Notes: a model not told the origin generated them from the sequence alone. A stretch of 64,000 bases of DNA from Montanilutibacter psychrotolerans (GCF_003719825.1 NZ_RIBS01000007.1:62001-126000), one strand, 5' to 3'; positions 51,136-59,248 are shown, counted from the stretch's first letter. Numbers and translations are program-made.

Positions 51136-51636
51136 ATGCGTCCGATCCGGTTCGTCGTTGCGACACTTGCCGTCGCGGCCATCTTCCCCGCGCTCGCCCT
51201 TGCCGGCCCGCCGGCGACCACCAGCGCCGCTGCCAGCCGATCGACGTACGGCCCCGTGGTGCAACGTGACCCGGCGAAGGTCCAGGGCGAGCGGCAGCGC
51301 TACCTCGATGGCCTCTCCGACGCGCTGGGCCTGCCGCGAACCAGCGCCCGACCGATCAGCCAGTACCCCAGCGCCCTCCCGGCCCCCGAAGCCCCGCACC
51401 CCACGGCCGTGCCCGCGGACTGCAACTGCCTGGCCGACACCCTGTCGATGGACGACCGCCTGCAGCGGCAATCCGTCGATCAGCGAACCGCCGTCGAGAT
51501 CGCCAGGATCAAGGAATACTCCGCCCGCTTCCTGCGCGAGCAAGAAGCCATCCGCGAGCAGCACTACTGCGGACAAGGCGAAACCAAGCGCTTCGACTGG
51601 CGCACGCAGACGATGACGTGTGTGAAGGTGTATTGA
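51136..51636 (+). CDS. Hypothetical secreted protein; 3' part duplicated downstream
   Basis: A 166-residue exported protein with signal peptide MRPIRFVVATLAVAAIFPALALAG. The mature part has an N-terminal Pro/Ala/Ser/Thr-rich linker (to about 90) and a helical, charged C-terminal part (LADTLSMDDRLQRQSVDQR ... REQEAIREQHYC) ending MTCVKVY, with Cys in NCNC, HYC and TC. I do not recognise a family. An ATG 14 codons upstream (51094) is possible. The last 200 bases and the downstream terminator-like hairpin occur again, mutated, at 53529-53809, beyond the GST/LysR pair. Confidence 0.68.
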   Translation: MRPIRFVVATLAVAAIFPALALAGPPATTSAAASRSTYGPVVQRDPAKVQGERQRYLDGLSDALGLPRTSARPISQYPSALPAPEAPHPTAVPADCNCLADTLSMDDRLQRQSVDQRTAVEIARIKEYSARFLREQEAIREQHYCGQGETKRFDWRTQTMTCVKVY

Positions 51637-51710
51637 TCACGGCGCTGGGCTGCTGGCGGTGTAGCGACCTTGAAACAAGAAGGGCTCCTTTCGGAGCACT
51701 TCAAGTTCAT
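51432..51710 (+). repeat. Direct repeat copy 1 (paired with 53529-53809)
   Basis: About 280 bases covering the 3' end of the small secreted protein gene and the hairpin after it recur almost unchanged at 53529-53809, in the same orientation, separated by 1.8 kb that carries the divergent GST and LysR genes. Blocks such as GAGATCGCCAGGATCAAGGA and GAGCAGCACTACTGCGGACA are identical in both. This copy is the intact one. Confidence 0.92.
51679..51702 (+). terminator. Terminator-like hairpin, degenerate copy
   Basis: GAAGGGCTCC / GGAGCACTTC with loop TTTC and one mismatch, located 43 bases after the stop of the small secreted protein gene. The corresponding hairpin in the downstream duplicate (53778-53801) has perfect arms, so this one has drifted. 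The T tract is poor. Confidence 0.5.
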
Positions 51711-51728
51711 GGAGTAGCGAGCCGAACG

Positions 51729-52433
51729 TCAGACCACCAGCTCCACCAACACCTTGTCGAACGCCACTTCACCCGCGAAACCGCCTGCACTCACGGCGAC
51801 CCGCTGGTACTCGATGGCATGGGCGAAGATCACCGCCGGATCGGCTTCGAGCTTGTCATAGAGGCGCTGCAAGTTCGGGTAGTCGCGGCGGTCCACCACC
51901 TGGTGGTACTCGTTCCATCGTGCGATGCCAATGAAGTAGGCGTCGGCCAACGTACGGTGCGCACCAAGGAGCCAAGGCTTGTCGCCGAGCATGGCGGACA
52001 GGTCTGCGTGAACCTTTTCCACCTTGGCGCGGGCGAAATCGGTCAGCACCTGTTTCTCCACGCCGTCGCTTCCGTGCTCGAGCGCATGCCATAGCGGAAC
52101 GTAGGAATTGAAGAACGCGGTGTTGAGGAAGGCCAGCATTTGGTTCAACCGGTCGAACTCGGGTGTCCCTTGCGCGAAACCCAGCTTGCGGTCGATGCCG
52201 CGTGCCGCGATGTGGTTGAGGATGGACATGCTTTCGCTGAGGAACTCGCCGCTTTCGGTCCGCAGGGTCGGTGTCTCACCCACGTTGTTGATGCGTCGGT
52301 ACTCGTCGCTGGTGACGAGCTCGGGCATCTCAATGCGGCTGAGCTGGTAGGGCTGTCCCAACCATTCCAGCGCCACGATGGAACCGAAAGAGCAGCCCGA
52401 CGGCACGCCATAGAAAAGGATCGGGGTCGTCAT
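51729..52433 (-). CDS. Glutathione S-transferase family protein
   Basis: A 234-residue GST-like protein. The thioredoxin-fold half (MTTPILFYGVPSGCSFGSIVALEW..., with a CSFGS motif where the catalytic Ser/Cys lies and the cis-Pro in GETPTL followed by LSESMSIL) is followed by the helical C-terminal domain (about 90-210). The Cys in GVPSGCSFGS suggests a beta- or omega-type enzyme that can act in thiol exchange or detoxification. AAGGAG lies 8 bases before the ATG at 52433. It is divergent from the LysR gene, which probably controls it. Confidence 0.88.
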   Translation of the reverse strand: MTTPILFYGVPSGCSFGSIVALEWLGQPYQLSRIEMPELVTSDEYRRINNVGETPTLRTESGEFLSESMSILNHIAARGIDRKLGFAQGTPEFDRLNQMLAFLNTAFFNSYVPLWHALEHGSDGVEKQVLTDFARAKVEKVHADLSAMLGDKPWLLGAHRTLADAYFIGIARWNEYHQVVDRRDYPNLQRLYDKLEADPAVIFAHAIEYQRVAVSAGGFAGEVAFDKVLVELVV

Positions 52434-52561
52434 GATGAATCTCCTTGATTGGGGTTCGGCGCAGCGGTTGCTCGCCGTGGGGACAAGGTAGATTCGTGGA
52501 CATTGGCCGTGTAGACGGAAAGAATGAGACTTATCGTCCACATGCGCAGACTTTGCCCGCC
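52434..52561. promoter_or_regulatory. Divergent GST/LysR control region
   Basis: The 128-base gap between the divergent starts has inverted repeat GTGGAC (52497-52502) / GTCCAC (about 52536-52541) 33 bases apart, and an AT-richer centre (GGAAAGAATGAGACTTATC). LysR regulators usually bind between such divergent promoters at T-N11-A sites. The boxes are not clear enough to place exactly. Confidence 0.4.
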
Positions 52562-53455
52562 ATGCTCAACCTCAACGACCTGGTGTACTTCGTCGCGGCC
52601 GTGGAGCAGAACGGCTTTGCCGCCGCGTCGCGGCGCCTGGGCATTCCCAAATCCACCATCAGCAAGCGCGTGGCCATGCTGGAAGACGAGTTGGCCGCGA
52701 GATTGATCCATCGCACGTCTCGCAGCTTCGTCCTGACCGAACTGGGGCGCGACTTCTTTGAACATGCGCACGCCGCGTTGATCGAGGCCGAGGCCGCCGA
52801 AGCCATCGTGCGTCGTCGACAGTCCGAGCCGAGCGGCACGGTGCGCATGACGGCCTCGATTCCCGTCGCGCAGCTCTACCTGGCGGAACTCCTTCCACAA
52901 CTGGCGCGCCTTCATCCCAAGCTCCAACTGCACCTGGACGTGGCAGATCGCTTCGTCGACGTGCACCAGGAAGGCATCGATATCGCCGTGCGCAGCCATT
53001 TCGCACCGTTGCCCGATTCGGGCCTGGTGCAGCGTCAACTGATGGTCGAGCCGATCATTCTGGTGGCGTCGCCCGCCTACCTCGAGCAGCGCAAGACGCC
53101 GCAGTCTCCCGCCGACCTGCAACATCACGAGGGCCTGCTGACCAATGCCACCACGCCAACCTGGACGCTGTTCGACGTCTCAGGGGGACAGGCGCAGGTG
53201 TCGCCTCGTGTGGCAATGATCGCCAATGAATCCACGGTGCTGCTGGGCGCTGCAGCTGCCGGCCTCGGCATGACATGCCTACCCGAACGCATGTGCCGTG
53301 AACTGATCGAATCGGGAAAGCTTGAACACGTACTGCCGGAGTGGAACGCCGGCAGCGTCACCACGACCCTGGTCATGCCGCATCGACGCGGCCAACTGCC
53401 GAGCGTGCGCGCCACCGTGGAATTCCTCGTCGAACGCTTTCGCGAGATGCGCTGA
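52562..53455 (+). CDS. LysR family transcriptional regulator
   Basis: A 297-residue regulator of the PecT/YafC-like branch of the LysR family. The winged helix-turn-helix is MLNLNDLVYFVAAVEQNGFAAASRRLGIPKSTISKRVAMLE (first 42 residues; the motif core is AASRRLGIPKSTISKRVAMLE). The effector domain (about 90-290) includes HEGLLTN and ESTVLLGAAAAGLGMTCLPE, the co-inducer pocket region. It is divergent from the GST gene, the usual sign of local control. Start at MLNLND; a longer in-frame extension is not used. Confidence 0.92.
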   Translation: MLNLNDLVYFVAAVEQNGFAAASRRLGIPKSTISKRVAMLEDELAARLIHRTSRSFVLTELGRDFFEHAHAALIEAEAAEAIVRRRQSEPSGTVRMTASIPVAQLYLAELLPQLARLHPKLQLHLDVADRFVDVHQEGIDIAVRSHFAPLPDSGLVQRQLMVEPIILVASPAYLEQRKTPQSPADLQHHEGLLTNATTPTWTLFDVSGGQAQVSPRVAMIANESTVLLGAAAAGLGMTCLPERMCRELIESGKLEHVLPEWNAGSVTTTLVMPHRRGQLPSVRATVEFLVERFREMR

Positions 53456-53528
53456 TCAATTCGCCCATTGAGGAAGCAGCTGTACTGAGTCTATGTCTGC
53501 TTTGGCCTGCGGCCACTGCGCCTTGCCC

Positions 53529-53734
53529 GGCCGACACCCTGTCGATGGACGATCGACTGCAGCGCCAATCGGTCGATCAGCGGACCGCCGCCGAGATCGC
53601 CAGGATCAAGGAATACTCCGCCCGCTTCCTCCGCGAGCAAGAAGCCATCCGCGAGCAGCACTACTGCGGACAAGGCCCAGACCAAGCGCTTCGACTGGCG
53701 CACGCAGACGATGATGTGTGTAAAGGTGTACTGA
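53529..53734 (+). pseudogene. Truncated, frameshifted duplicate of the small secreted protein gene
   Basis: The block from ADTLSMDDRLQRQSVDQR onward matches residues of the gene at 51136-51636 almost codon for codon. The signal-peptide half is missing because the copy starts only 73 bases after the LysR stop. A one-base insertion (CCAGACC against GAAACC) just after the HYCGQG codons shifts the frame; the original C-terminal TQTMMCVKVY is still legible in another frame. It should not be translated as the intact protein. Confidence 0.85.
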
Positions 53735-53777
53735 TGCCGGCGCTGGGCTGCTAGCGGGGTAAGCGACCTTGAAACAA

Positions 53778-53801
53778 GAAGGGCTCCTTTAGGAGCCCTT
53801 C
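53778..53801. terminator. Terminator hairpin between pseudogene and caspase island
   Basis: A perfect 11-bp stem GAAGGGCTCCT / AGGAGCCCTTC with loop TT. On the minus strand TTGTTTC follows, so it may end the caspase operon. On the plus strand AAATTT follows, which is weak. Confidence 0.65.
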
Positions 53802-53808
53802 AAATTTC

Positions 53809-53841
53809 TGGTTGCAGCGCAGGTGGATCGAACTCCCCACC
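53809..53841 (-). other. tRNA 3'-end-like fragment at the island edge, uncertain
   Basis: Read on the minus strand, GGGAG-TTCGATC-CACCT resembles a tRNA T-arm, followed by GCGCTGCA and ACCA. It resembles a tRNA 3' end left by a mobile element, but one stem base pair is wrong and the acceptor is one base too long. No cloverleaf precedes it. Confidence 0.25.
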
Positions 53842-53862
53842 CTCGTATACGCGAAAATATGA

Positions 53863-55743
53863 TTATGTCTCGATTGATGGCCAAAGATCGTCAATGAGTT
53901 GCCAAGGAACCCTGTCTTGAAGCGCCAGGCAGGAGCAGAGAATGCCAATGCGTTCCAGACTGCTCTTGAGTCGCTGGCTACGGTGAGTCCAAGTGCCGCC
54001 AAGATCCGATAGGCGAAAGAGATTTTCGCCAATTTTCCAGATCTTATTGTTTCCAGAAGGTATCGTCCTGTCGCCAAATTCGTACAGCGAATCCGCCACG
54101 AATGCTAGACATGATCTGTCGTCAAAGCTCCACAGCTCTTGATCAAATATATGGTCAATTTCTAGGATCTGGCCCAGCCGGAGAATTACGGTCAATAGCT
54201 CCGTCGGATTCGAGGAAAGCTCAAGAGACTCATCCAGTTGATCGCTTGCGCGAGCATAGATGTACCTAAACGCGCCCTTGCCGTCGATGGCTGTGTCGGC
54301 AAACATCGCGCGGCAATCTATTGATGACCGCATAAGGTAGCCGAGGATCTCTTCACTGATGTCGCGGGCGCCAACCGCCTCCGTGGCCAGCACTATGGCG
54401 GCAAGTGATGGCGCTTGTGCTTCGCTCACGGCACTGAAGCCACCGGGGTATGTGTCTAAGAGCCGGCGACAGATTGAGATGTACTGACTTGATGATGCAG
54501 AATCTGCAAGCTCCTGCGACTCGCTCTCGTAGAGCGAAAGCGATAGCCAACCGAGTGTTTCCAGAGTCCTAATCGGCAAATAGAAGAGGTCAGGAAGGCC
54601 GCCGCTGCCGTGGAGAAGCGCATATTCGTCAGATTCTAGGTCAACTAGAAGCTGGGAGCAGATGCTACGGCATGACTCGATCAAGAGCCCGGCAAGGCGT
54701 GACGAGACGGCCTCGACGCTTTGCTGGCTCATCCACTTAAGGAGGGCGCAAAGTGTGCCTGCGTAAATCCTTATAGGAAGCAACGCATCGTCAGATGACG
54801 CGAAACGCGCCAGGGTCGACATGCAGAAGCGATACGCGAGATCGCCAACTCTTTCTTGGTCTGCCTCGATGCTGCAAAGCGCCGCTCTTAGCGTGCCGAT
54901 GTAGTCGGCGCTGCGCCATTCTTCCGGGTTCGAATAGTAGAGCCGCCACAAGGACGTAGCGGCCTCCCCGCTAATGGAAAGGGAACTCGTGGTGCTTGTA
55001 GTAAGGGCTAGTCGAAGATCAGTGTCGTGCTGAGAGTAGAGCGGGTTTGCGCAGAATCGGGATGCGCCATGCAGATTCAGCCCCCAGACGATCGGCGTTT
55101 GTTGAGCCCCGGCAAGAATGTTTCCAACGATTCTTCCAATTTCCACAAGCTCCAGCGTTGGAATGTCATCCCTGACGGCAATCTTTCCATCGATACAGTC
55201 AATCAACGTGCTGGTAGCAAGACCGCCGGCTGGGCTCTCCGCGGCGTCCTCGTTGCTTGCGGAGGCGGCAAATAGGGTTATTCCCGGGGACCCCGCTTCG
55301 CCGATCAACGACCCCTTGAGGATCACGTTTAGGTCTTCGATGAGTCCGCCGCTCTCACAAGCATCGATAATGATGTTCGTATGGATGGCCCGAGATTCAA
55401 CAACCGCCCTAAGGGCATCGCTTAGCGAGAATGCCGTCATTGAAAGGGCGTCAAGTCGGGTGTCTCGAGAAGCCATGTAGAAGCTCGCTGGCCCAATACA
55501 GCCATGCCCGGCGAAGTAAATTGTTAACTCTTCAATCGGCTCTCCAACCAGTAGAAGGTCGCGCAAGGCATACCGGATCTCGTCGGAGTTAGGCGACAGA
55601 ACGAGGCGAGAATGCTCAACGTTATATGCGCCGATCGCAGGCGAAGTCAGCCGTTCGAATATTCGCGTTGCGTCTAGCTCCGCGCCAATAAGGGGGCTTG
55701 TGTAGTCGTACTTGTCACACCCGATCGCCAACAGAAGTCTCAT
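53863..55743 (-). CDS. Caspase-like (peptidase C14) protease with helical C-terminal region
   Basis: A 626-residue protein. The N-terminal domain (about 1-230) has the caspase-haemoglobinase fold: start MRLLLAIGCDKYD, LIGAELDATRIFERL, catalytic His80 in IYFAGHGCIG, catalytic Cys129 in IIIDACESGG, then the substrate-loop ASASNEDAAES and PIVWGLNLHG. The remaining 400 residues are helical with no motif I can name and may be a sensor or self-inhibitory region. The DNA is much more AT-rich than its neighbours. The start at 55743 has GGAG upstream; an ATG four codons earlier is in frame. It overlaps the next upstream gene. Prokaryotic caspase homologues often act in abortive-infection-type defence, which is an inference here. 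Confidence 0.85.
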   Translation of the reverse strand: MRLLLAIGCDKYDYTSPLIGAELDATRIFERLTSPAIGAYNVEHSRLVLSPNSDEIRYALRDLLLVGEPIEELTIYFAGHGCIGPASFYMASRDTRLDALSMTAFSLSDALRAVVESRAIHTNIIIDACESGGLIEDLNVILKGSLIGEAGSPGITLFAASASNEDAAESPAGGLATSTLIDCIDGKIAVRDDIPTLELVEIGRIVGNILAGAQQTPIVWGLNLHGASRFCANPLYSQHDTDLRLALTTSTTSSLSISGEAATSLWRLYYSNPEEWRSADYIGTLRAALCSIEADQERVGDLAYRFCMSTLARFASSDDALLPIRIYAGTLCALLKWMSQQSVEAVSSRLAGLLIESCRSICSQLLVDLESDEYALLHGSGGLPDLFYLPIRTLETLGWLSLSLYESESQELADSASSSQYISICRRLLDTYPGGFSAVSEAQAPSLAAIVLATEAVGARDISEEILGYLMRSSIDCRAMFADTAIDGKGAFRYIYARASDQLDESLELSSNPTELLTVILRLGQILEIDHIFDQELWSFDDRSCLAFVADSLYEFGDRTIPSGNNKIWKIGENLFRLSDLGGTWTHRSQRLKSSLERIGILCSCLALQDRVPWQLIDDLWPSIET

Positions 55744-56380
55744 CGCTTGCTCCATACCCTACGAATCTACCTTTTCTTACAACTTCGGCGTCGATGGCAG
55801 CCTGCGTCTTCGCGGCTAGAAGCGCCTCAAATCTTGCTTTGGTCTCAGGGCTTGATTTAGCTTCGAGTTCATTTAGTTGGCGACCCGTCTCTGGAGATAC
55901 ATGCATTGTCGGCGGCGTGACTCGACCGAATCGGTCAGATGCAAACTGCACCTTCTCAATCGCCGCATACATCGCATCAGAGAGTGATGCATGGTCCTTG
56001 GCGGAAACGCTGTTGCCGACCGACTCGGCTGCTTGCCCTATCACGCTATACATTCGCTTTGCGAATGCGCCATGCATTGCCTCCGAGATTTCGTTTATCG
56101 CTCTCGCAAGCGCGCTGATATCGTTGTTTGCGATATCGGACAGCCTCACGACGAATTCAGCGCTGATGATTTCGAAAGATTCTCGCTCCGAAGAGCCGGT
56201 AGGATCGATGTTCCAAGATGCCCCATGACGGAGCCTGTGTATATTTGCGTTGGAAACAAAGGAGGAAGTCGCAGCCTTCTGCGCTTCGCCGATCTTCTCA
56301 GAAAACGCTTCCATGAATTCCTTGAAAGCCTTCGGCATAGTTGAATAGGTGCTTCGCGATGTTTTGTTTTCAGCGGTCAT
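55715..56380 (-). CDS. Hypothetical protein co-encoded with the caspase-like protease
   Basis: A 221-residue protein of no recognised family. It is helical and lacks a signal peptide or membrane segment. It begins with a polar region rich in Lys, Ser and Thr, and runs through Ala/Glu/Lys helices (ALARAINEISEAMHGAFAKRM, LNELEAKSSPETKARFEALL). Its end overlaps the caspase gene by about 29 bases, so the two are translated together. It may be the sensor, regulator or substrate of the protease. Composition is AT-rich, like the caspase gene, and unlike the rest of the window. Start at the ATG of MTAENKTSR; M15 is an alternative. Confidence 0.72.
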   Translation of the reverse strand: MTAENKTSRSTYSTMPKAFKEFMEAFSEKIGEAQKAATSSFVSNANIHRLRHGASWNIDPTGSSERESFEIISAEFVVRLSDIANNDISALARAINEISEAMHGAFAKRMYSVIGQAAESVGNSVSAKDHASLSDAMYAAIEKVQFASDRFGRVTPPTMHVSPETGRQLNELEAKSSPETKARFEALLAAKTQAAIDAEVVRKGRFVGYGASDETSVGDRV

Positions 56381-56639
56381 TGGTCGCAGCTCAATATGTG
56401 CCTTCGGGGCCGGTGAATTGCCTTCATCTGGTTGATTGGCTTAGCGCGAGATCGAACCATTTGGGTGAATGTTGAGAAGAAGCGCTAGCCTCCCAGCAAG
56501 TTGCGAACGCCAAAGTCAGCTCCAGAAGAATCACTACTCCACGCGCCTCCGGGATCGCGAAGTTGGCGACGAATTCCCGACCTAAACCTTTGAATCTGTT
56601 GGCACAGCGGAGGCGATCTAACTCCGACTTTCGCATTGC

Positions 56640-56715
56640 GAACGCGATGCCTGCCGGCGCGACCATTACGATCGAGTGGCCACCGCTCAGCCGGTTGGCA
56701 CCGCGACGCGCCCCA
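56640..56715 (-). pseudogene. Decayed duplicate fragment of the adjacent CPBP protease gene
   Basis: Reading the minus strand, CACTCGATCGTAATGGTCGC and GCCGGCAGGCATCGCGTTC match the CPBP coding sequence around 56832-56912 (YSIVMIAPAGIAF) closely. The copy then carries a stop codon where the intact gene has the TGG of PGWAV. It lies directly beyond the CPBP stop codon, at the right boundary of the AT-rich island. An uninterrupted ORF from 56666 (VAPAGIAFAMRKSE...) to 56424 is probably a chance product of this remnant. Confidence 0.6.
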
Positions 56716-56723
56716 TCGACGCC

Positions 56724-57668
56724 TCACCCACCACCCCAAGCACGAATAAATGGCGCCAGCTGCGGGATCAGATCGACCGTGCCGTGCAGGGGGACGATCA
56801 GCCATAGCGATCGGGTGCGGGCCCACAGGACGCCGAAGGCGATGCCTGCCGGGGCGATCATCACGATCGAGTAGGCCACTGCCCAGCCGGGGGTGGCCAC
56901 GGCGACGCCTTCCATCATGCTTGCCCCACGCAGCCATAGCCCGGGCGCGTGCGCCAGGCCGAACAGCAGCGATGCCCATGCGATGGCCGCTACCGGCGAG
57001 CCCGAGGCGATCGCGAGCTTTTCCTGCAGCACGCGGCGGAAAAGCACCTCTTCGGCCAGGCCCGCCTCCACCGTCTGCCACAGCCAGCAGGCCGGGATCG
57101 CCCAGGCCAGCGTCGAGGCGGACGGCGACAGGTCGGCCAGTGTCGTCAGGCCTCGCCCGAACACCGCCTGCAACGCCAGGTAGGCCAGCGACATCCACGC
57201 GAACACCCACACGAGGCGCTTCCATCCCAACGGCCCCGGCCGGTGCTGTCGCCAACGCGCAAACAGCCAGACCGGCAGTACGACCATCGTCGCCAACTTC
57301 ACCAGCAGCTGCACCACCGATTGCGCGGGTTCGTCCGGGTATGCCTGCTGCAGGGCCGAGAATCCCCACCCCAGCGCCAGTACCGAGAACGCCAACAGGT
57401 ACAGCAGCATCGCCGGCAGTTGCGCGGGTTCGCCCGGCGCAGGCGATGGCAGTGAACGCGGCTTGCGCGTCAGCACCCAGGCCAGCAACGGGAACACCAC
57501 GCCCAACACCGCCAGCAGGAACAGCGGCTCGAACAGCGAAGCGTCCGGCCGGCCCTGCAACGCCACCAGAGCCAGCACGTAGGCAACCGCGGCGACGCTC
57601 ACCGCCACCACGGCGTGGCGGCGCGAAGGGGTGCGGGCGGGCTCGGCGCCGAGGGTCATGACGGGCAT
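56724..57668 (-). CDS. CPBP family intramembrane glutamic protease
   Basis: A 314-residue membrane protein of the CAAX/bacteriocin-processing (Abi) family, with about eight helices. Motif 1 is GLAEEVLFRR (Glu206/Glu207 and Arg211), motif 2 is LLFGLAHAPG (His240) and motif 3 is LIVPLHGTVDLIP near the C-terminus, with Asp where Asn is common. Such enzymes cleave inside the membrane; some act in bacteriocin immunity or protein prenylation-like processing, but no substrate can be deduced. Start at MPVMTLGAEP; a second Met three codons on is equally plausible. Confidence 0.88.
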   Translation of the reverse strand: MPVMTLGAEPARTPSRRHAVVAVSVAAVAYVLALVALQGRPDASLFEPLFLLAVLGVVFPLLAWVLTRKPRSLPSPAPGEPAQLPAMLLYLLAFSVLALGWGFSALQQAYPDEPAQSVVQLLVKLATMVVLPVWLFARWRQHRPGPLGWKRLVWVFAWMSLAYLALQAVFGRGLTTLADLSPSASTLAWAIPACWLWQTVEAGLAEEVLFRRVLQEKLAIASGSPVAAIAWASLLFGLAHAPGLWLRGASMMEGVAVATPGWAVAYSIVMIAPAGIAFGVLWARTRSLWLIVPLHGTVDLIPQLAPFIRAWGGG

Positions 57669-57823
57669 GGTGCACGCTGCGATGGCGCGCGCCCACGGCC
57701 GTTGGTCACCCGCCTCCGGCTGCGGGTGCCAGCTTCACGAAGTGGCCCACGAGGTCGCCCCAGAACGTCGCCGTCGCGACCTCGGTATTGTGGCCACCCG
57801 TTTTCCGTCCCGATGCCGACACG

Positions 57824-59248
57824 ATGCCCGCTTCCCGATTGCCGCCGACGGCTCCTGCCAACCGGTCCGCCCCCACCGCCCATCCGTCCGCCACCAGTCA
57901 AGGTGGTCTCAGCCATGGCATGAAGCCGCGGCAGTTGGTGATGATGGGCCTGGGCACCGCGATCGGTGCCGGCCTGTTCCTCGGTTCCGGCATCGGCGTG
58001 CGGGCCGCCGGCCCGGCGGTACTGGTGTCCTACCTGGTGGCCGGGTTGCTGGTCATCATCGTGATGCGCGCGCTGGGTGAGATGGCCGCGGCCAAACCGT
58101 CCAGCGGTGCGTTCTCGGTGTATGCGGCCGACGCGATGGGCAAGACCGCCGGCGCGACCGTCGGCTGGCTGTGGTGGGCGCAGGTGGTGATCGTGATCGC
58201 CGCCGAATCGGTCGGCGCGGCCGGCCTGCTGGCAACCGTCTGGCCGGCGTTGCCGGTGGCGACGATGTCGTTGGTGTTCATGGTGGTGTTTACGGTGATC
58301 AACCTGATGGGCGTCAAGAACTTCGGCGAGTTCGAGTTCTGGTTCGCGATCCTCAAGGTGGCGGCGATCATCGCGTTCCTTATCGTCGGCGCGCTGCTCC
58401 TGCTGGGCCTGCTGCCGAACGTGCCGTCGCCGGGGTTGTCCAACTTCACCGCCCACGGCGGTTTCGCGCCCAAGGGACTGGCCGGCATTGGCGCGGCCCT
58501 GCTGGTGGTGATCTTCGCTTTCGGCGGCACCGAGATCGTCGCGGTGGCCGCGGCCGAAACCCGCGACCCGGAGCGCAGCATCAGTCAGGCCATCCGCACG
58601 GTGGTCTGGCGGATCATGGTGTTCTACATCGGCTCGTTGAGCGTCATCGTGGCCGTGGTGCCGTGGACCAGCGAGTCGCTGGCCTCGCCGTTCGCCGCGG
58701 TGCTGCAGGCGGCCAACATTCCCGGCGCGGCCACCGCGATCACGCTGGTGGCGGTGATCGCACTGCTGTCGGCGCTCAACGCCAACCTCTATGGCGCCTC
58801 GCGCATGATCTTCTCGTTGGCCGAACGCGGCGAGGCGCCGCGCGTGCTGTCGCGCCTCAACCACCGGCAGGTGCCGGTGATCGCGGTGCTGTCGTGCGTG
58901 GCATTCGGCTTCTTCGCCACGCTGCTGGAATCGTGGTATCCGAACAAGGTGTTGCCGGTGCTGTTGAACCTGGTCGGATCGACCTGCCTGCTGGTCTGGA
59001 CCATCGCCCTGGTCTCGCAGCTGATCCTGCGTCGCCGCGCCGACCGCCGCGGCACGCCGCTGCCATTTCGCATGTGGGCCTTCCCCTACATGACCTGGCT
59101 GGGCCTGGCGATCCTCGTTGCGATCTTCGCGCTGACTCTGCTGGACAAGGGCTCGCGCGTGCAATTCCTGTCGACGCTGACGCTGACGCTGGCCATTGCG
59201 GCGGTCATCGAGCTGGCGCGTCGGTGGCGAGCGCGGCGCGCGGGCTGA
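57824..59248 (+). CDS. Amino acid permease, APC superfamily
   Basis: A 474-residue transporter with 12 predicted helices. The first helix carries MMGLGTAIGAGLFLGSGIGV, the glycine-rich substrate loop of amino-acid/polyamine permeases. Later blocks are the NLYGASRMIFSLAERGEAP pattern and the cytoplasmic loop ETRDPERSISQAI, all typical of the AAT group (GABA/aromatic/proline-type). An N-terminal extension of about 30 Pro/Ala/Ser-rich residues precedes the first helix; a later Met (MKPRQLVMMG) could be the real start. It is divergent from the CPBP gene. Confidence 0.9.
   Translation: MPASRLPPTAPANRSAPTAHPSATSQGGLSHGMKPRQLVMMGLGTAIGAGLFLGSGIGVRAAGPAVLVSYLVAGLLVIIVMRALGEMAAAKPSSGAFSVYAADAMGKTAGATVGWLWWAQVVIVIAAESVGAAGLLATVWPALPVATMSLVFMVVFTVINLMGVKNFGEFEFWFAILKVAAIIAFLIVGALLLLGLLPNVPSPGLSNFTAHGGFAPKGLAGIGAALLVVIFAFGGTEIVAVAAAETRDPERSISQAIRTVVWRIMVFYIGSLSVIVAVVPWTSESLASPFAAVLQAANIPGAATAITLVAVIALLSALNANLYGASRMIFSLAERGEAPRVLSRLNHRQVPVIAVLSCVAFGFFATLLESWYPNKVLPVLLNLVGSTCLLVWTIALVSQLILRRRADRRGTPLPFRMWAFPYMTWLGLAILVAIFALTLLDKGSRVQFLSTLTLTLAIAAVIELARRWRARRAG

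Larger units (their letters stand above)
53529..53809 (+). repeat. Direct repeat copy 2 (paired with 51432-51710)
   Basis: Second copy of the repeat: the 3' remnant of the small secreted protein gene followed by GCTGGGCTGCTAGCGG, GACCTTGAAACAAGAAGGGCTCC and a hairpin. It ends at the edge of the AT-rich island. Confidence 0.9.

Noticed and set aside
53863-55743. CRISPR-associated caspase (Craspase-type)
   Set aside because: No CRISPR repeats or cas genes are visible in the window, so a type III-E link has no support.
56424-56666. A short frame beside the CPBP gene starting VAPAGIAFAMRKSE
   Set aside because: The first residues come from a decayed CPBP duplicate, and the rest resembles no protein. 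It is better read as remnant DNA than a gene.
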